A DNA stretch of 64,000 bases from Salinibacterium sp. UTAS2018 (lineage in GTDB: Bacteria; Actinomycetota; Actinomycetes; Actinomycetales; Microbacteriaceae), in NCBI RefSeq assembly GCF_004118935.1, contig NZ_CP035375.1, positions 248,001-312,000 on the forward strand. Direction: 5' to 3'. Every line of letters begins with the position of its first letter. Position 1 is the first letter of the stretch. Positions 50,874 through 60,289 of this stretch are shown one piece after another. The notes beneath the pieces are model-generated. The model saw nothing but the letters and a program-made list of their open reading frames with translations. It was not told the DNA's origin and did not search any database. A program made the position numbers and the translations under genes.

Positions 50874-51305
50874 ATGACCGAAAACGAGAGCAAAGCCGCC
50901 GCCGCGGATCTCGCGAAACGCCTGCGGCTGCTGCTTGACGTTGCGATCACCGAGTCCGGTGTTGAACCCACGTATTCGCAGATCGCCGCCTACCTAGGCG
51001 AACGCGGCACCAACCTGTCGAGATCGCGGTGGACCTACATGGTGAATGGCCATCGGTATGTGCAAGACCCCGAGATATTCGAAGGGCTCGCAGCGTTCTT
51101 CGATGTCGACGCTGACTTCCTTGTCGGTTCTGATGGGGCCGAGGTTCCGCCGCGAGTGAGCGCACAGCTCGATCTTGTGCGCTCAATGAGGGCGGCGAAG
51201 GTTAAGTCGTACGCGGCCCGCACCCTAGGAGATATTTCGCCGAAAGCTCTCCAAGCCATCAGCCGGTTCCTAGATGAAGAAATGGCACACACAATCGAGC
51301 AGTGA
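50874..51305 (+). CDS. XRE-like transcriptional regulator of the element
   Basis: A 143-aa regulator. A helix-turn-helix of the XRE/EspR kind spans about residues 28-85 (TYSQIAAYLGERGTNLSRSRWTYMVNGHR, LAAFFDVDADFLVG). A helical C-terminus follows (SAQLDLVRSMRAAKVKSYAAR). ATG 50874 has GGAAGGGGG about 10 nt upstream. Its neighbour encodes an ImmA/IrrE protease, which suggests a repressor/antirepressor pair like ImmR-ImmA of ICEBs1. Confidence 0.85.
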   Translation: MTENESKAAAADLAKRLRLLLDVAITESGVEPTYSQIAAYLGERGTNLSRSRWTYMVNGHRYVQDPEIFEGLAAFFDVDADFLVGSDGAEVPPRVSAQLDLVRSMRAAKVKSYAARTLGDISPKALQAISRFLDEEMAHTIEQ

Positions 51306-51362
51306 CGGTGCCCCGGTGCGGAACAACGCCGGTAGATGCTCTCGAAGGAGGGTGAGCAGAGC

Positions 51363-51827
51363 ATGAATATCGAACTGACCGTGTCTACGGCTGTCGCTGA
51401 TCTTGCTCTGGGCGGAGTCTTCACTTTCGACGCCTTGTTCGACGCTGTGCGGCAGCGCAGACAACGGAAGCTGCGGGTCGTTGAGCTTGCTGAACTTGGC
51501 GACCATGATGGCATTTGCGCCGTCTGGCTGACTACCGATACTGAGGATCTGATCCTCCACGCCCACAGTGACTCGGTTCTGCACCGACAGCAGTTCGTTC
51601 TGCATGAGTTCGCTCACATGATTCTTGGGCACTGCGACGGTGACGAGTGCTCCGAGGTGGATGCCCTGCTTCCCGATATCCCACCGCACACGCGTGGTCG
51701 CTTGCTCAGGCGCCAGGACCTCGACACAGGCGCTGAGATCGCTGCAGAGTCGTTGGCTGACCGGCTCGCGGCAGGGATCCGCGGTTCGGCCTTCGCGGAG
51801 TCTCGCTACTCGGAGATATTCGCATGA
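51363..51827 (+). CDS. ImmA/IrrE-type metallopeptidase
   Basis: A 154-aa protein with the zinc-binding motif HEFAH at residues 81-85 (QQFVLHEFAHMILGHCDGDE) and a downstream EIAAESLADRLA that may give the third ligand. Proteases of this family cut or inactivate the cognate repressor to induce the element. ATG 51363 with GGAGGG upstream; ATG 51336 is possible. Four-nt overlap with the next gene. Confidence 0.88.
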   Translation: MNIELTVSTAVADLALGGVFTFDALFDAVRQRRQRKLRVVELAELGDHDGICAVWLTTDTEDLILHAHSDSVLHRQQFVLHEFAHMILGHCDGDECSEVDALLPDIPPHTRGRLLRRQDLDTGAEIAAESLADRLAAGIRGSAFAESRYSEIFA

Positions 51828-52840
51828 TTCAGACGCTCGTCGCTGCGCTCATGTGGGTGCTTGTGGCGAGCCTGCTCATCCTGCGGCGCGGGCGCACAGA
51901 CCGCAGCATCACGTATTCTGCGCTCACCATAGCTATCGCGATGACACTCAACGTCGATGCGATCTACGTCGTCGTCGATCGAGTTCTTGGCGCAACCAAC
52001 CTGGCCACGCTGCTCTCAGATGTTCTCCTGATGATCGGCCTCTTTTTCCTTGGCCGGGCAGCTATGAAAGCGGGGGAGTATCGCCCTCGTTTGGTGCGCG
52101 CGGCCGTTGGTCGCTCCGCACTGTTCATCGCACTCCTTGGCGCCTCAGTGGCCTTCACTCTCATCGATCGAGGGCCAACGACGGTCAATTTTATGATTGC
52201 TCTCGGCGCCCAACCGTGGGCCGCGACGTATTCGATCGTCGCTTTCACGTACTGCGGGATCGTCGTTGCCGCGATGCTCGCGTTGGCGACACGTCAGTTC
52301 CGGCTTGGCGATGGCATCCAGCGCATTCCGCCGGCGCTGCTGTTCATTGGCTCCGCTTCGGGCGTCGCACTCTGCGTGGTGGTGATCGTTATGGATGTTG
52401 CTCACATCTCAGGCAACCTCGAACTCATGAACGCGGTCGGCGCAACGTATGGGCCGCTATCTCTACTTGCGTTTGTTTTTCTGTGCGCCGGATTCGTAGG
52501 ACAACCACTGGTCCGATACGTGCGAGATCGCGCCAGACATGCGCAGACATCTGAGATGGTGAGAGAGCTGGATCCGCTCTGGCGTCGAGCAACACTCGTG
52601 CGGCCGGGACTCAGCGGCACGAACTCGCTCGGGTCGAGCCTGGATGACCCAGAGGTTCGCCTCCATCGCGAGATCGTCGAGATCCGTGACGCAATGATCG
52701 ATCCACGCGTCTCTTTTGAAGTCACTGGACCCGATCGTGCATTGCTGGAGCGAGCCGAGGCTCACCTCTTGGGGGCTGATGCGCGCGGCGCACTTGAATC
52801 TGTGCCTGGTCGCCCTGCACGCGAACGAGGACAGGTATGA
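51824..52840 (+). CDS. Polytopic membrane protein, MAB_1171c-like
   Basis: A 338-aa protein. About seven hydrophobic segments occupy residues 1-235 (LVAALMWVLVASLLIL, LSDVLLMIGLFFLG, SALFIALLGASVAF, and PPALLFIGSASGVALCVVVIVM), followed by a cytoplasmic tail of about 100 residues (LDPLWRRATLVRPGL). The arrangement after an ImmA-type protease matches the MAB_1171c family, annotated as putative transporters without tested function. ATGA overlaps bracket it. Confidence 0.75.
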   Translation: MIQTLVAALMWVLVASLLILRRGRTDRSITYSALTIAIAMTLNVDAIYVVVDRVLGATNLATLLSDVLLMIGLFFLGRAAMKAGEYRPRLVRAAVGRSALFIALLGASVAFTLIDRGPTTVNFMIALGAQPWAATYSIVAFTYCGIVVAAMLALATRQFRLGDGIQRIPPALLFIGSASGVALCVVVIVMDVAHISGNLELMNAVGATYGPLSLLAFVFLCAGFVGQPLVRYVRDRARHAQTSEMVRELDPLWRRATLVRPGLSGTNSLGSSLDDPEVRLHREIVEIRDAMIDPRVSFEVTGPDRALLERAEAHLLGADARGALESVPGRPARERGQV

Positions 52841-53979
52841 GACGGATCATCGCTGCGGGCGCGGCGCTGCTTACCGCGGGGGGTCTGAGTCTCGGATGGA
52901 CTATCGCCCGGAGGCTGACCGCACGGGTAGGCCCAAGGAACTTCGACCTGACCATCCGCGATGTGGAGGTTGATGGAGATCGGCGACTACTGGTCCTCGA
53001 CCGCACACGCGAGACTGCCGCGCGCGGTGTCTACAACCTGTGGTTCGAGACGGGCGATTGGGTGCGAATATCCGACGAAGTGCTCGATCGAGGCTCTGGC
53101 CAGATCGCTCGAGTTGTGACGGATGCGATGCACGACTTCCTACCTTCCGCTGGAGACCGCTTTTCGTGGAGCGGGATCTACTTCGCAAACCCAGCCGATG
53201 CAGGCCTCAGCGCCAGGGAGATCTCGATCAACACACCTGCTGGCGCAGCTTCGGCATGGCTCATTGAGGGCAAAGAGGACTGCTCGACCTGGGCGATCCA
53301 CATCCACGGTCTGGGGAGCAGCCGGACCGGAACGTTGCGCGGTGTTCAAGTTGCCACGGAGCAGGGTTACACCTCGCTCATCATCAGCTACCGCAACGAC
53401 GGCGAAGGACCCCGACTTGGCGCTGGGTGCTCAACGCTTGGCTTCACGGAGCGCGAGGATGCCGAAGCCGCAGTCGATTTCGCGGTCCAGAACGGCGCGC
53501 AACGGATCGTGCTGTTCGGATGGTCGGTGGGTGCCGCGATCGCACTACAAGTTGCCAACCGCACGCAAGAGCGCGGTGTGATCGCGGGACTCGTTTTGGA
53601 CTCTCCAGTTCTCAACTGGATCGACGTGATCAAAGCGAACTGTGCACGAAGTGGATTGCCCGCAGTGGCAGGTCATCTCGCGACCCCGTGGTTGACGCTG
53701 GACCCGCTCGCCCGCATGGTCGGGCTGCCGGGTGCCATCCCCCTTCGGGAGCTTGATTGGGTGCAGCGCGCCGAAGAGCTCACCGTTCCCATGCTGATCC
53801 TGCACGGCACCAGAGACGACTCAGCCCTCATCAGTGTCTCGGTGACACTCCGCGATCGACGTCCTGACCTTGTCCAACTGGAGTCTTTTGACGCAGGGCA
53901 CACGCTTGCATGGAACTCCGCCCCGGAACGGTGGCGCTCTGCCGTCGGCTCTTGGCTCGCGAACCGCATCACCGACTGA
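52837..53979 (+). CDS. Membrane-anchored alpha/beta hydrolase
   Basis: A 380-aa serine hydrolase with an N-terminal hydrophobic anchor or signal (IIAAGAALLTAGGLSLGWTIA). The catalytic triad can be read: S230 in GWSVGAA, D328 in HGTRDDS and H355 in DAGHTLAW; the oxyanion loop HIHGLGSS is near 155. It is coupled by ATGA to the membrane protein and protease, so it is part of the regulatory operon. The substrate is unknown. Confidence 0.85.
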   Translation: MRRIIAAGAALLTAGGLSLGWTIARRLTARVGPRNFDLTIRDVEVDGDRRLLVLDRTRETAARGVYNLWFETGDWVRISDEVLDRGSGQIARVVTDAMHDFLPSAGDRFSWSGIYFANPADAGLSAREISINTPAGAASAWLIEGKEDCSTWAIHIHGLGSSRTGTLRGVQVATEQGYTSLIISYRNDGEGPRLGAGCSTLGFTEREDAEAAVDFAVQNGAQRIVLFGWSVGAAIALQVANRTQERGVIAGLVLDSPVLNWIDVIKANCARSGLPAVAGHLATPWLTLDPLARMVGLPGAIPLRELDWVQRAEELTVPMLILHGTRDDSALISVSVTLRDRRPDLVQLESFDAGHTLAWNSAPERWRSAVGSWLANRITD

Positions 53980-54105
53980 TGGGTGCCGCGCCCGGCTCCA
54001 TCGTGATGGTTGGCCCGATTACACCGGTAAAAACCCTACTCAACCCGCTGTCACTCCGATATCATCGGGAATGTCGGCCTGCGCGGGTCGAGACGGAGGA
54101 GAGAC

Positions 54106-54306
54106 GTGACTGAGCCATGGATGTCTGCCGACGACATTGCGACGTATCTTGGCGTCACCAAGGACACCGTCTACACCTGGATCGCCGAGAAGGGGATGCC
54201 CGCCCACAAGATCGGCCGTCTGTGGAAGTTCCAGGCGAGCGAGGTCGACGATTGGGTTAGGGGCGGCAGCGCGGTCGGAAACGTGCGTGACGGGGCGGAG
54301 GGCTAA
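54106..54306 (+). CDS. Small HTH protein of the restriction island
   Basis: A 66-aa excisionase/MerR-type helix-turn-helix protein: WMSADDIATYLGVTKDTVYTWI and KIGRLWKFQASEVDDWV. GTG 54106 has GGAGGAGA upstream. It is the first gene of the plus-strand restriction operon and is likely its transcriptional regulator. A small CCGAT-ATC-ATCGG inverted repeat at 54056-54068 could be its site. Confidence 0.8.
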   Translation: MTEPWMSADDIATYLGVTKDTVYTWIAEKGMPAHKIGRLWKFQASEVDDWVRGGSAVGNVRDGAEG

Positions 54307-54310
54307 CAGC

Positions 54311-57300
54311 TTGCGCATCATCAATAACGTCACCGACCTCCTTGGAGATGATCTCAAGGCCGAGATCACCCCGGGTTCCAAAGTTCGTATCGCCGCATCG
54401 ACGTTCTCGATCTTCGCATTCGAGGCCCTCCGTAAGGAGCTGGAGCAGGTTTCAGAGCTGGAGTTTATTTTCACGACGCCAGCGTTCGTTACGGAGAAGA
54501 TGACGGACAAGCTCCGCAAGGAGCGCCGCGAATTCTTCATCCCAGCTGGTCATGCTGAGTCGAGCCTGTCTGGCTCGGAGTTTGAGATTAGGCTGCGTAA
54601 CCAGCTCACCCAACGCGCGGTCGCGAAGGAATGTGCGGACTGGGTGCGCCGCAAGGTCACGTTCCGATCGAACGCAACCAGCAATCCAATGCAGCAGTTC
54701 GCGGTCGTTGGTGACAGCGCTGCTTACACATCCCTGCAGGGCTTCACCACGGCGGACCTTGGTTACGAGCGGGGCAACGCTGTGTCAAACATGGTGCAAC
54801 GCGTTGACGAAGCTCCGATGACCTCCCAATACCTCCAGCTTTTTGACCAAATTTGGCACAATCCCGACCAGCTCGACGATGTTACCCAGACGGTCCATGA
54901 CCACATCGCCAGCGTGTATGCGGAGAACGCTCCAGCGCGCATCTACTTCCTCGTGCTGTACAACCTATTTGCCGAATTCCTCGACGACATCAACGAAGAT
55001 GTCCTGCCGAATGACCGCACCGGATACCAAGACACGAAGGTCTGGCAGAGTCTCTACAATTTCCAGCGCGATGCAGCGACAGGGATCATCAACAAGCTGG
55101 AGACCTACAACGGCTGCATCCTCGCTGACAGTGTCGGTCTGGGTAAGACCTTCACTGCATTGGCAGTAATCAAGTACTACGAGCTGCGCAACAAATCGGT
55201 GCTCGTGCTTGCGCCGAAGAAACTCTCCGAGAACTGGACAAACTACAACGCGAATCTCACGACGAATATTTTTGCCGCGGATCGGTTCAACTACGACGTC
55301 CTCGCGCATACCGACCTGTCACGGACCCGCGGTGAGTCGCTCGGCCTGAGGCTGGATCGGATCAACTGGGGCAACTACGACTTGGTCGTCATCGATGAGT
55401 CGCACAACTTCCGTAACGCCGACTATGCCGAGGAGAAGGAGTCGCGCTATCAGCGGCTCATGCGGCAGGTCATTCGAGAAGGAGTCAAGACCAAGGTGCT
55501 GATGCTCTCGGCAACCCCGGTAAATAATCGCTTCAACGACCTGAAGAATCAGCTCCAACTCGCCTACGAGGGAGAATCCGAAAATCTCGCTCAGCATCTG
55601 AACCTCTCCACTACCGTCGAGAAAGTCTTCAGCGACGCGCAGCGGGTCTTTAACGAGTGGTCCAAACTCGACACTCAAGATCGCACCACGGATCGTATCC
55701 TCAAGATGCTCGATTTCGACTTCTTCGAACTGCTTGACGCGGTGACGATCGCTCGCTCACGCAAGCACATCCAGGCGTTCTACGACACCACCGAGATCGG
55801 CGCCTTCCCTGAACGCCGCACACCACTTTCTATCCGCGAACCACTCACCGACCTCGCGGACGTTCCGGGTTTCAACGAAATCTTCGAGCAGCTCCAAGCG
55901 CTCACCCTTGCCGTATATACACCGCTCGCATATGTGTTTCCGAGCCGACGCGCCAAATATGAAGACTTGTACAACGTCACAGCTGGTAGCGCCCGCTCCA
56001 ACCTTGGCCAAGCTGGGCGCGAGCAAGGTCTCAAGAAGCTCATGACTGTGAACCTTCTCAAGCGACTGGAGAGTTCGGTCGAAGCCTTCCGCCTGACCGT
56101 AAGCAAGATCGAGGAGTCAGTGGACCGCACCCTGCGGCGCCTCGATTCTCACGCAGGAGCGCTCGCTGATCTGAGCGCTGATCTCACCGGGCTTGACTTC
56201 GACCTCGATGATGAAGACGACGCAAACGTCGAAGCCATCTCGTTCGGGGAGAAGATCAAGATCGACCTCGATGACCTAGACATCGAGTCCTGGCAGCGGG
56301 ATCTATGGAACGACCGCGAAACCCTGCGAGAGTTGCTTGACGAGATGCGCAAGGTTACTCCGACCCACGACTTGAAACTCGAGAGAATCAAGCAACTCAT
56401 CGCCAACAAGGTGGCCGATCCGATAAACCCCGGCAACCGTAAGGTGCTGGTCTTCTCTGCCTTCGCCGACACCGCGAACTACCTCTACCGTGAACTCGCT
56501 CCTGTGCTCGCCAATGCGGGGCTGGAGACGGCGGTCATTACCGGCGGCAGCCACGGCGCCAAAGCCACTCTCGGCACCGGGTTCGACTTCCAGCAGGTCA
56601 TGGCCATGTTCTCGCCCAAGTCGAAGCAACGCCACCTCACCATGCCTAATGAGACTCGGGAGTTGGACGTCCTTATCGGCACCGATGTCATCAGTGAGGG
56701 GCAAAACCTCCAGGACTGCGACTTTCTCATCAACTACGACATCCACTGGAACCCGGTTCGCATCATCCAGCGGTTTGGGCGTATCGACCGCATCGGCTCC
56801 ACCAACGCTCAGATACAGCTGGTCAACTTCTGGCCCGATATTTCGCTCGACGAGTACATCAACCTCAAAGAGCGCGTCGAGAACCGCATGGTTATCGCTG
56901 ACCTTGCAAGCACGGCCGACGATAACGTGCTCACCCTGGAAAACTCCGATGCAGCGTTCCGCAAAGAACAGCTCCGTAAGCTCCAGGACGAAGTCATCGA
57001 ACTTGAGGACGTGCGCACCGGCGTCTCGATCACCGACCTCGGACTCAACGATTTTCGGATGGACCTGCTTGGTTACATCAAGGAAAACGGAGACCTCGCT
57101 GCCGTTCCCAAGGGCCTGCACGCCGTCGTTCCTGCCGACCCCGCGAAGGGCCTCAAGCCGGGCGTCATCTTTGCGCTGCGCAGCGTGAACGCCGACGATG
57201 CTCAGCTCACTGGAAAGAGCGGCAATCGTGGTAACCGGCTCCACCCGCACTATCTCGTCTACCTGGATGACCAAGGCAATGTCATCGCCGACCACACCGA

Positions 57301-57622
57301 GGCTAAACACCTACTCGACCTGCTCCGCGCCGGATGCCGACCCTACAGCGAGCCTGTCCCTGAGGTCGTACACGCGTTCAACGCTGCTACGGGTGAAGGT
57401 GCGCAGATGAGCAAGTACTCCGAGCTTTTGACCGACGCGATCCACTCGATGATCGACGTTACAGAGGAACGCGACATCGACAGCCTCTTCACTGGCGGCC
57501 AAACTACCGCGCTGACACAGTCCATTGCTGGCCTCGATGACTTCGAACTGACCGCATTCGTCGCCATCGTGGAGCCCGCCACTTCGCACTCTGAGCCAGC
57601 CGACGGGGGAACCGATGGTTGA
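54311..57622 (+). CDS. SNF2-type helicase with N-terminal PLD-like domain
   Basis: A 1103-aa helicase. The first 200 residues resemble a degenerate phospholipase-D-like fold (AASTFSIFAFEALRKELEQ; GDSAAYTSLQGFTTADLGYERGN), with no intact HxK. Superfamily 2 motifs follow: DSVGLGKTFTA near 273, VVIDESHNF near 361, LMLSATPVNN, and the C-terminal LIGTDVISEGQNLQDCDFLIN and IIQRFGRIDRIGS. Genes of this type accompany type III-like methylase/helicase pairs. TTG 54311 has GGAGGG 8 nt upstream. Confidence 0.85.
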   Translation: MRIINNVTDLLGDDLKAEITPGSKVRIAASTFSIFAFEALRKELEQVSELEFIFTTPAFVTEKMTDKLRKERREFFIPAGHAESSLSGSEFEIRLRNQLTQRAVAKECADWVRRKVTFRSNATSNPMQQFAVVGDSAAYTSLQGFTTADLGYERGNAVSNMVQRVDEAPMTSQYLQLFDQIWHNPDQLDDVTQTVHDHIASVYAENAPARIYFLVLYNLFAEFLDDINEDVLPNDRTGYQDTKVWQSLYNFQRDAATGIINKLETYNGCILADSVGLGKTFTALAVIKYYELRNKSVLVLAPKKLSENWTNYNANLTTNIFAADRFNYDVLAHTDLSRTRGESLGLRLDRINWGNYDLVVIDESHNFRNADYAEEKESRYQRLMRQVIREGVKTKVLMLSATPVNNRFNDLKNQLQLAYEGESENLAQHLNLSTTVEKVFSDAQRVFNEWSKLDTQDRTTDRILKMLDFDFFELLDAVTIARSRKHIQAFYDTTEIGAFPERRTPLSIREPLTDLADVPGFNEIFEQLQALTLAVYTPLAYVFPSRRAKYEDLYNVTAGSARSNLGQAGREQGLKKLMTVNLLKRLESSVEAFRLTVSKIEESVDRTLRRLDSHAGALADLSADLTGLDFDLDDEDDANVEAISFGEKIKIDLDDLDIESWQRDLWNDRETLRELLDEMRKVTPTHDLKLERIKQLIANKVADPINPGNRKVLVFSAFADTANYLYRELAPVLANAGLETAVITGGSHGAKATLGTGFDFQQVMAMFSPKSKQRHLTMPNETRELDVLIGTDVISEGQNLQDCDFLINYDIHWNPVRIIQRFGRIDRIGSTNAQIQLVNFWPDISLDEYINLKERVENRMVIADLASTADDNVLTLENSDAAFRKEQLRKLQDEVIELEDVRTGVSITDLGLNDFRMDLLGYIKENGDLAAVPKGLHAVVPADPAKGLKPGVIFALRSVNADDAQLTGKSGNRGNRLHPHYLVYLDDQGNVIADHTEAKHLLDLLRAGCRPYSEPVPEVVHAFNAATGEGAQMSKYSELLTDAIHSMIDVTEERDIDSLFTGGQTTALTQSIAGLDDFELTAFVAIVEPATSHSEPADGGTDG

Positions 57623-58280
57623 TTTGCTGTACAGCTGGCCTGCCGCTGCGAAGTTCGGCAGCCGTGTGCCTAAGGAGAAGTTCTACGCGCACGGCAGTGT
57701 GAGCACTGCGGTGCGCGAGAAGTTTGTGTCTGAGGTCCAGCGAATCACCTGGGCCTACAAGCTTGCTGAATCCACCATCAACCTCCCCGGTAGTGCGGCC
57801 GTGCCCGAGATTCAGATCTTTCATATCGACACCAAGACTGGCGACGTCGCCGACCAGGTGCTGTCTGCGATCGACAAGGCGATTCAATTCCCGATCATCT
57901 TCGAGGTCACAAGAACAACGGCAGGGGAACCACAAGTTCGGATGGCCGCGGCACATAAACTGCTTAGCCCAGGCGCTCCGAAACTCAGCACCTACTACTC
58001 GACTAGTTGGCTCTCTGCTGACGCAGAGCGACAGTCCCTCCCTACCGCAATCCGCCTGCCCACTCTCTACGCAGCGATCCTGGAACCTTTGATGCCAGTG
58101 ACGGTGCGCCAGGGCGAGGAAATGTCAGAGGTTGCCGACAGGCTGGCAACAGTGCGGAAACTCGAACGCGAGATCACCGCCTTGGAGCGCAAACTCCATA
58201 CTGAGCCGCAGCTCAACCGCAAGATCGAGCTACGCCGCACCCTCAAGACTAGACAACAAGAACTCGAACAGCAGAGGTAA
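57615..58280 (+). CDS. DUF4391-like protein of the restriction island
   Basis: A 221-aa protein of the DUF4391 kind: VPKEKFYAHGSVSTAVREKFVSEVQRITWAYKL near the N-terminus, a central EIQIFHIDTKTGDVADQVLSAIDKAIQFPIIFEV, and a C-terminal coiled coil (RLATVRKLEREITALERKL). It regularly lies between such helicase and methylase genes; function unknown. Overlaps the helicase by 8 nt and precedes the methyltransferase by 3 nt. Confidence 0.8.
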   Translation: MVDLLYSWPAAAKFGSRVPKEKFYAHGSVSTAVREKFVSEVQRITWAYKLAESTINLPGSAAVPEIQIFHIDTKTGDVADQVLSAIDKAIQFPIIFEVTRTTAGEPQVRMAAAHKLLSPGAPKLSTYYSTSWLSADAERQSLPTAIRLPTLYAAILEPLMPVTVRQGEEMSEVADRLATVRKLEREITALERKLHTEPQLNRKIELRRTLKTRQQELEQQR

Positions 58281-58283
58281 CCC

Positions 58284-60284
58284 GTGGAGAAACTACGAAT
58301 GACGTCGCCAAACCTAACCGACACCAATATCGACAAGCTCGCCGAGCTGTTCCCGACCGTCATCACCGAGTCCGTCGACGTTGACGGCAACGTCAAGATG
58401 GCGGTCGACTTCGATCTGTTACGCCAAGAACTATCGGATAGCCTCGTGGAAGGGCCGCAGGAGCGCTACCGGCTCGACTGGCCGGGCAAGCGCGCGGCAG
58501 CAATGGCCGCTAATGCACCTATTGCCAAGACTCTCCGGCCTGTCCGTGACGAGTCTGTGGACTTCGATACCACCAAGAATGTCTTCATCGAAGGCGACAA
58601 CCTCGATGCTCTCAAGCTGTTACAGGAGTCATACCTTGGCAAAGTCAAGCTGATTTATATCGACCCGCCCTACAACACGGGAAATGACTTTGTGTACAGC
58701 GATTCATTCGCCGCGACCAAGGCAGAAGAACTTCTGCGCTCAGGCCAGATTAGCGAAGACGGAGTTCCGCTTGTCTCGAACCCAAAAGCGAACGGTCGGT
58801 ACCATTCCAGCTGGCTCACCATGTTGCTGCCGCGCCTGAAACTGGCCCGTAACCTGCTTTCCGACGACGGCGTGCTCGCTATCTCCATCGATGAAAATGA
58901 GCATGCCAACTTGGTGAATCTCGGTTCCGAGGTTTTTGGTACCGACGCGTATGTCGGCGAGATCGTACTAAAGAACAGCAGTAAAAACGACCAGAGCTAC
59001 ATCTCAATGCAGCACGAGTACATCGTCTTCTTCGTAAAGAACAAGACTGTGAACATTGGTGATTGGACTGAGCGCAAAGAGGGCTTGGAGAAGATCTACG
59101 CCGCATTTGAGGGCTTCCGGAAACAGTTCGGAGAAGACTGGGCAGCCATTAACTCGGCGGCGAAGGCTTGGTACAAGACGTTTCCGGCTTCCGATCCCGT
59201 GTATGGCAACAAGCATTACGACTCGATGGATGCAAAAGGCGTCTACTTCGGAAGTGATATCTCGGGCCCAAACGACGGGCAGTACGTCTATGACGTCATT
59301 CACCCCGTGACTGGCAAGCCATGCAAGCAGCCATCGCGCGGATGGGTCTTTCCTCCCGAGTCTATGAAGGAAAAGATTGCTGAGGGGCGCGTTCATTTTG
59401 GGCCAGACCACACCACGGTCCCGAAGCTGAAAACGTACCTGAAGCAAGCTGAGACTCAAAGCCTCACCAGCGTTAGATTCGTCGACGGTCGTGCCGCGTC
59501 AAAGCGGCTCGCGCTCCTTTTCGGGGAGAAGGTCTTCACCAATCCCAAGGACGAATTGCTCCTACGCGATATCTACCGGGCGGTCGGCGTTTCAGGAGAA
59601 GACATAGTTTTGGACATGTTCTCGGGGTCAGGTTCGGCCCTTCACGCCGTATGGGAGCTAAACCGCACGTCGGGCAGTGCCGTTTGCTTCATCGGTATCC
59701 AGCTAGCCGAAGACCTGAACGCATCGCTCAAGACGGCCAAGGGTGCCGCCAAGTTGATTACGGCCAACGCGATCAAATTGCTTGGCAAGCTCGATAAGCC
59801 GGCGACCGTCGCCGAGATCGGAAAGCAGCGCCTCCGCCTGGCCGGGGACACGCTCCGGGGCACGGCCAAGGGGTTGGACTTCGGCTTCAGAGTACTGAAA
59901 CTAGACACCACCAACATGACGGACGTCCTTCGTTCCCCAGATGACACTGACCAGTTGGCGCTCAAGCAGCTTGAGGGGAGCGTGAAATCCGACCGTTCAG
60001 CTGAAGATTTACTCTTTCAGGTGCTCCTCGACTGGGGTCTCGACTTGACGATGCCCATCGTCGTCGAACAGATCCACGATCGTCAAGTGTTCACTGTTGA
60101 AGACGGTGCGCTGATCGCATGCTTCGACAGCGAGGTAACTCCGGAGATTGTCCACGCGATCTCGCGGCGGCAGCCGCTACGTGCGGTCTTCCGTGATTCG
60201 GGCTTCGCATCGGATGATGCTCGGATCAACGCAGAGCAGGTCTTTCGTGAGGTGTCCCCAGCGACCGACGTGAAGGCGATCTGA
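58284..60284 (+). CDS. Type III-like N6-adenine DNA methyltransferase (Mod)
   Basis: A 666-aa beta-class adenine methyltransferase: catalytic motif IV DPPYNTG at 127-133 precedes SAM motif I DMFSGSG at 444-450. The middle region (about 200-430) should hold the target-recognition domain, and the extra C-terminal part (about 530-666) is where Mod contacts Res. GTG 58284. Together with the next gene it forms a Mod-Res pair that methylates one strand of an asymmetric site. Confidence 0.92.
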   Translation: MEKLRMTSPNLTDTNIDKLAELFPTVITESVDVDGNVKMAVDFDLLRQELSDSLVEGPQERYRLDWPGKRAAAMAANAPIAKTLRPVRDESVDFDTTKNVFIEGDNLDALKLLQESYLGKVKLIYIDPPYNTGNDFVYSDSFAATKAEELLRSGQISEDGVPLVSNPKANGRYHSSWLTMLLPRLKLARNLLSDDGVLAISIDENEHANLVNLGSEVFGTDAYVGEIVLKNSSKNDQSYISMQHEYIVFFVKNKTVNIGDWTERKEGLEKIYAAFEGFRKQFGEDWAAINSAAKAWYKTFPASDPVYGNKHYDSMDAKGVYFGSDISGPNDGQYVYDVIHPVTGKPCKQPSRGWVFPPESMKEKIAEGRVHFGPDHTTVPKLKTYLKQAETQSLTSVRFVDGRAASKRLALLFGEKVFTNPKDELLLRDIYRAVGVSGEDIVLDMFSGSGSALHAVWELNRTSGSAVCFIGIQLAEDLNASLKTAKGAAKLITANAIKLLGKLDKPATVAEIGKQRLRLAGDTLRGTAKGLDFGFRVLKLDTTNMTDVLRSPDDTDQLALKQLEGSVKSDRSAEDLLFQVLLDWGLDLTMPIVVEQIHDRQVFTVEDGALIACFDSEVTPEIVHAISRRQPLRAVFRDSGFASDDARINAEQVFREVSPATDVKAI

Positions 60285-60289
60285 TCGGG

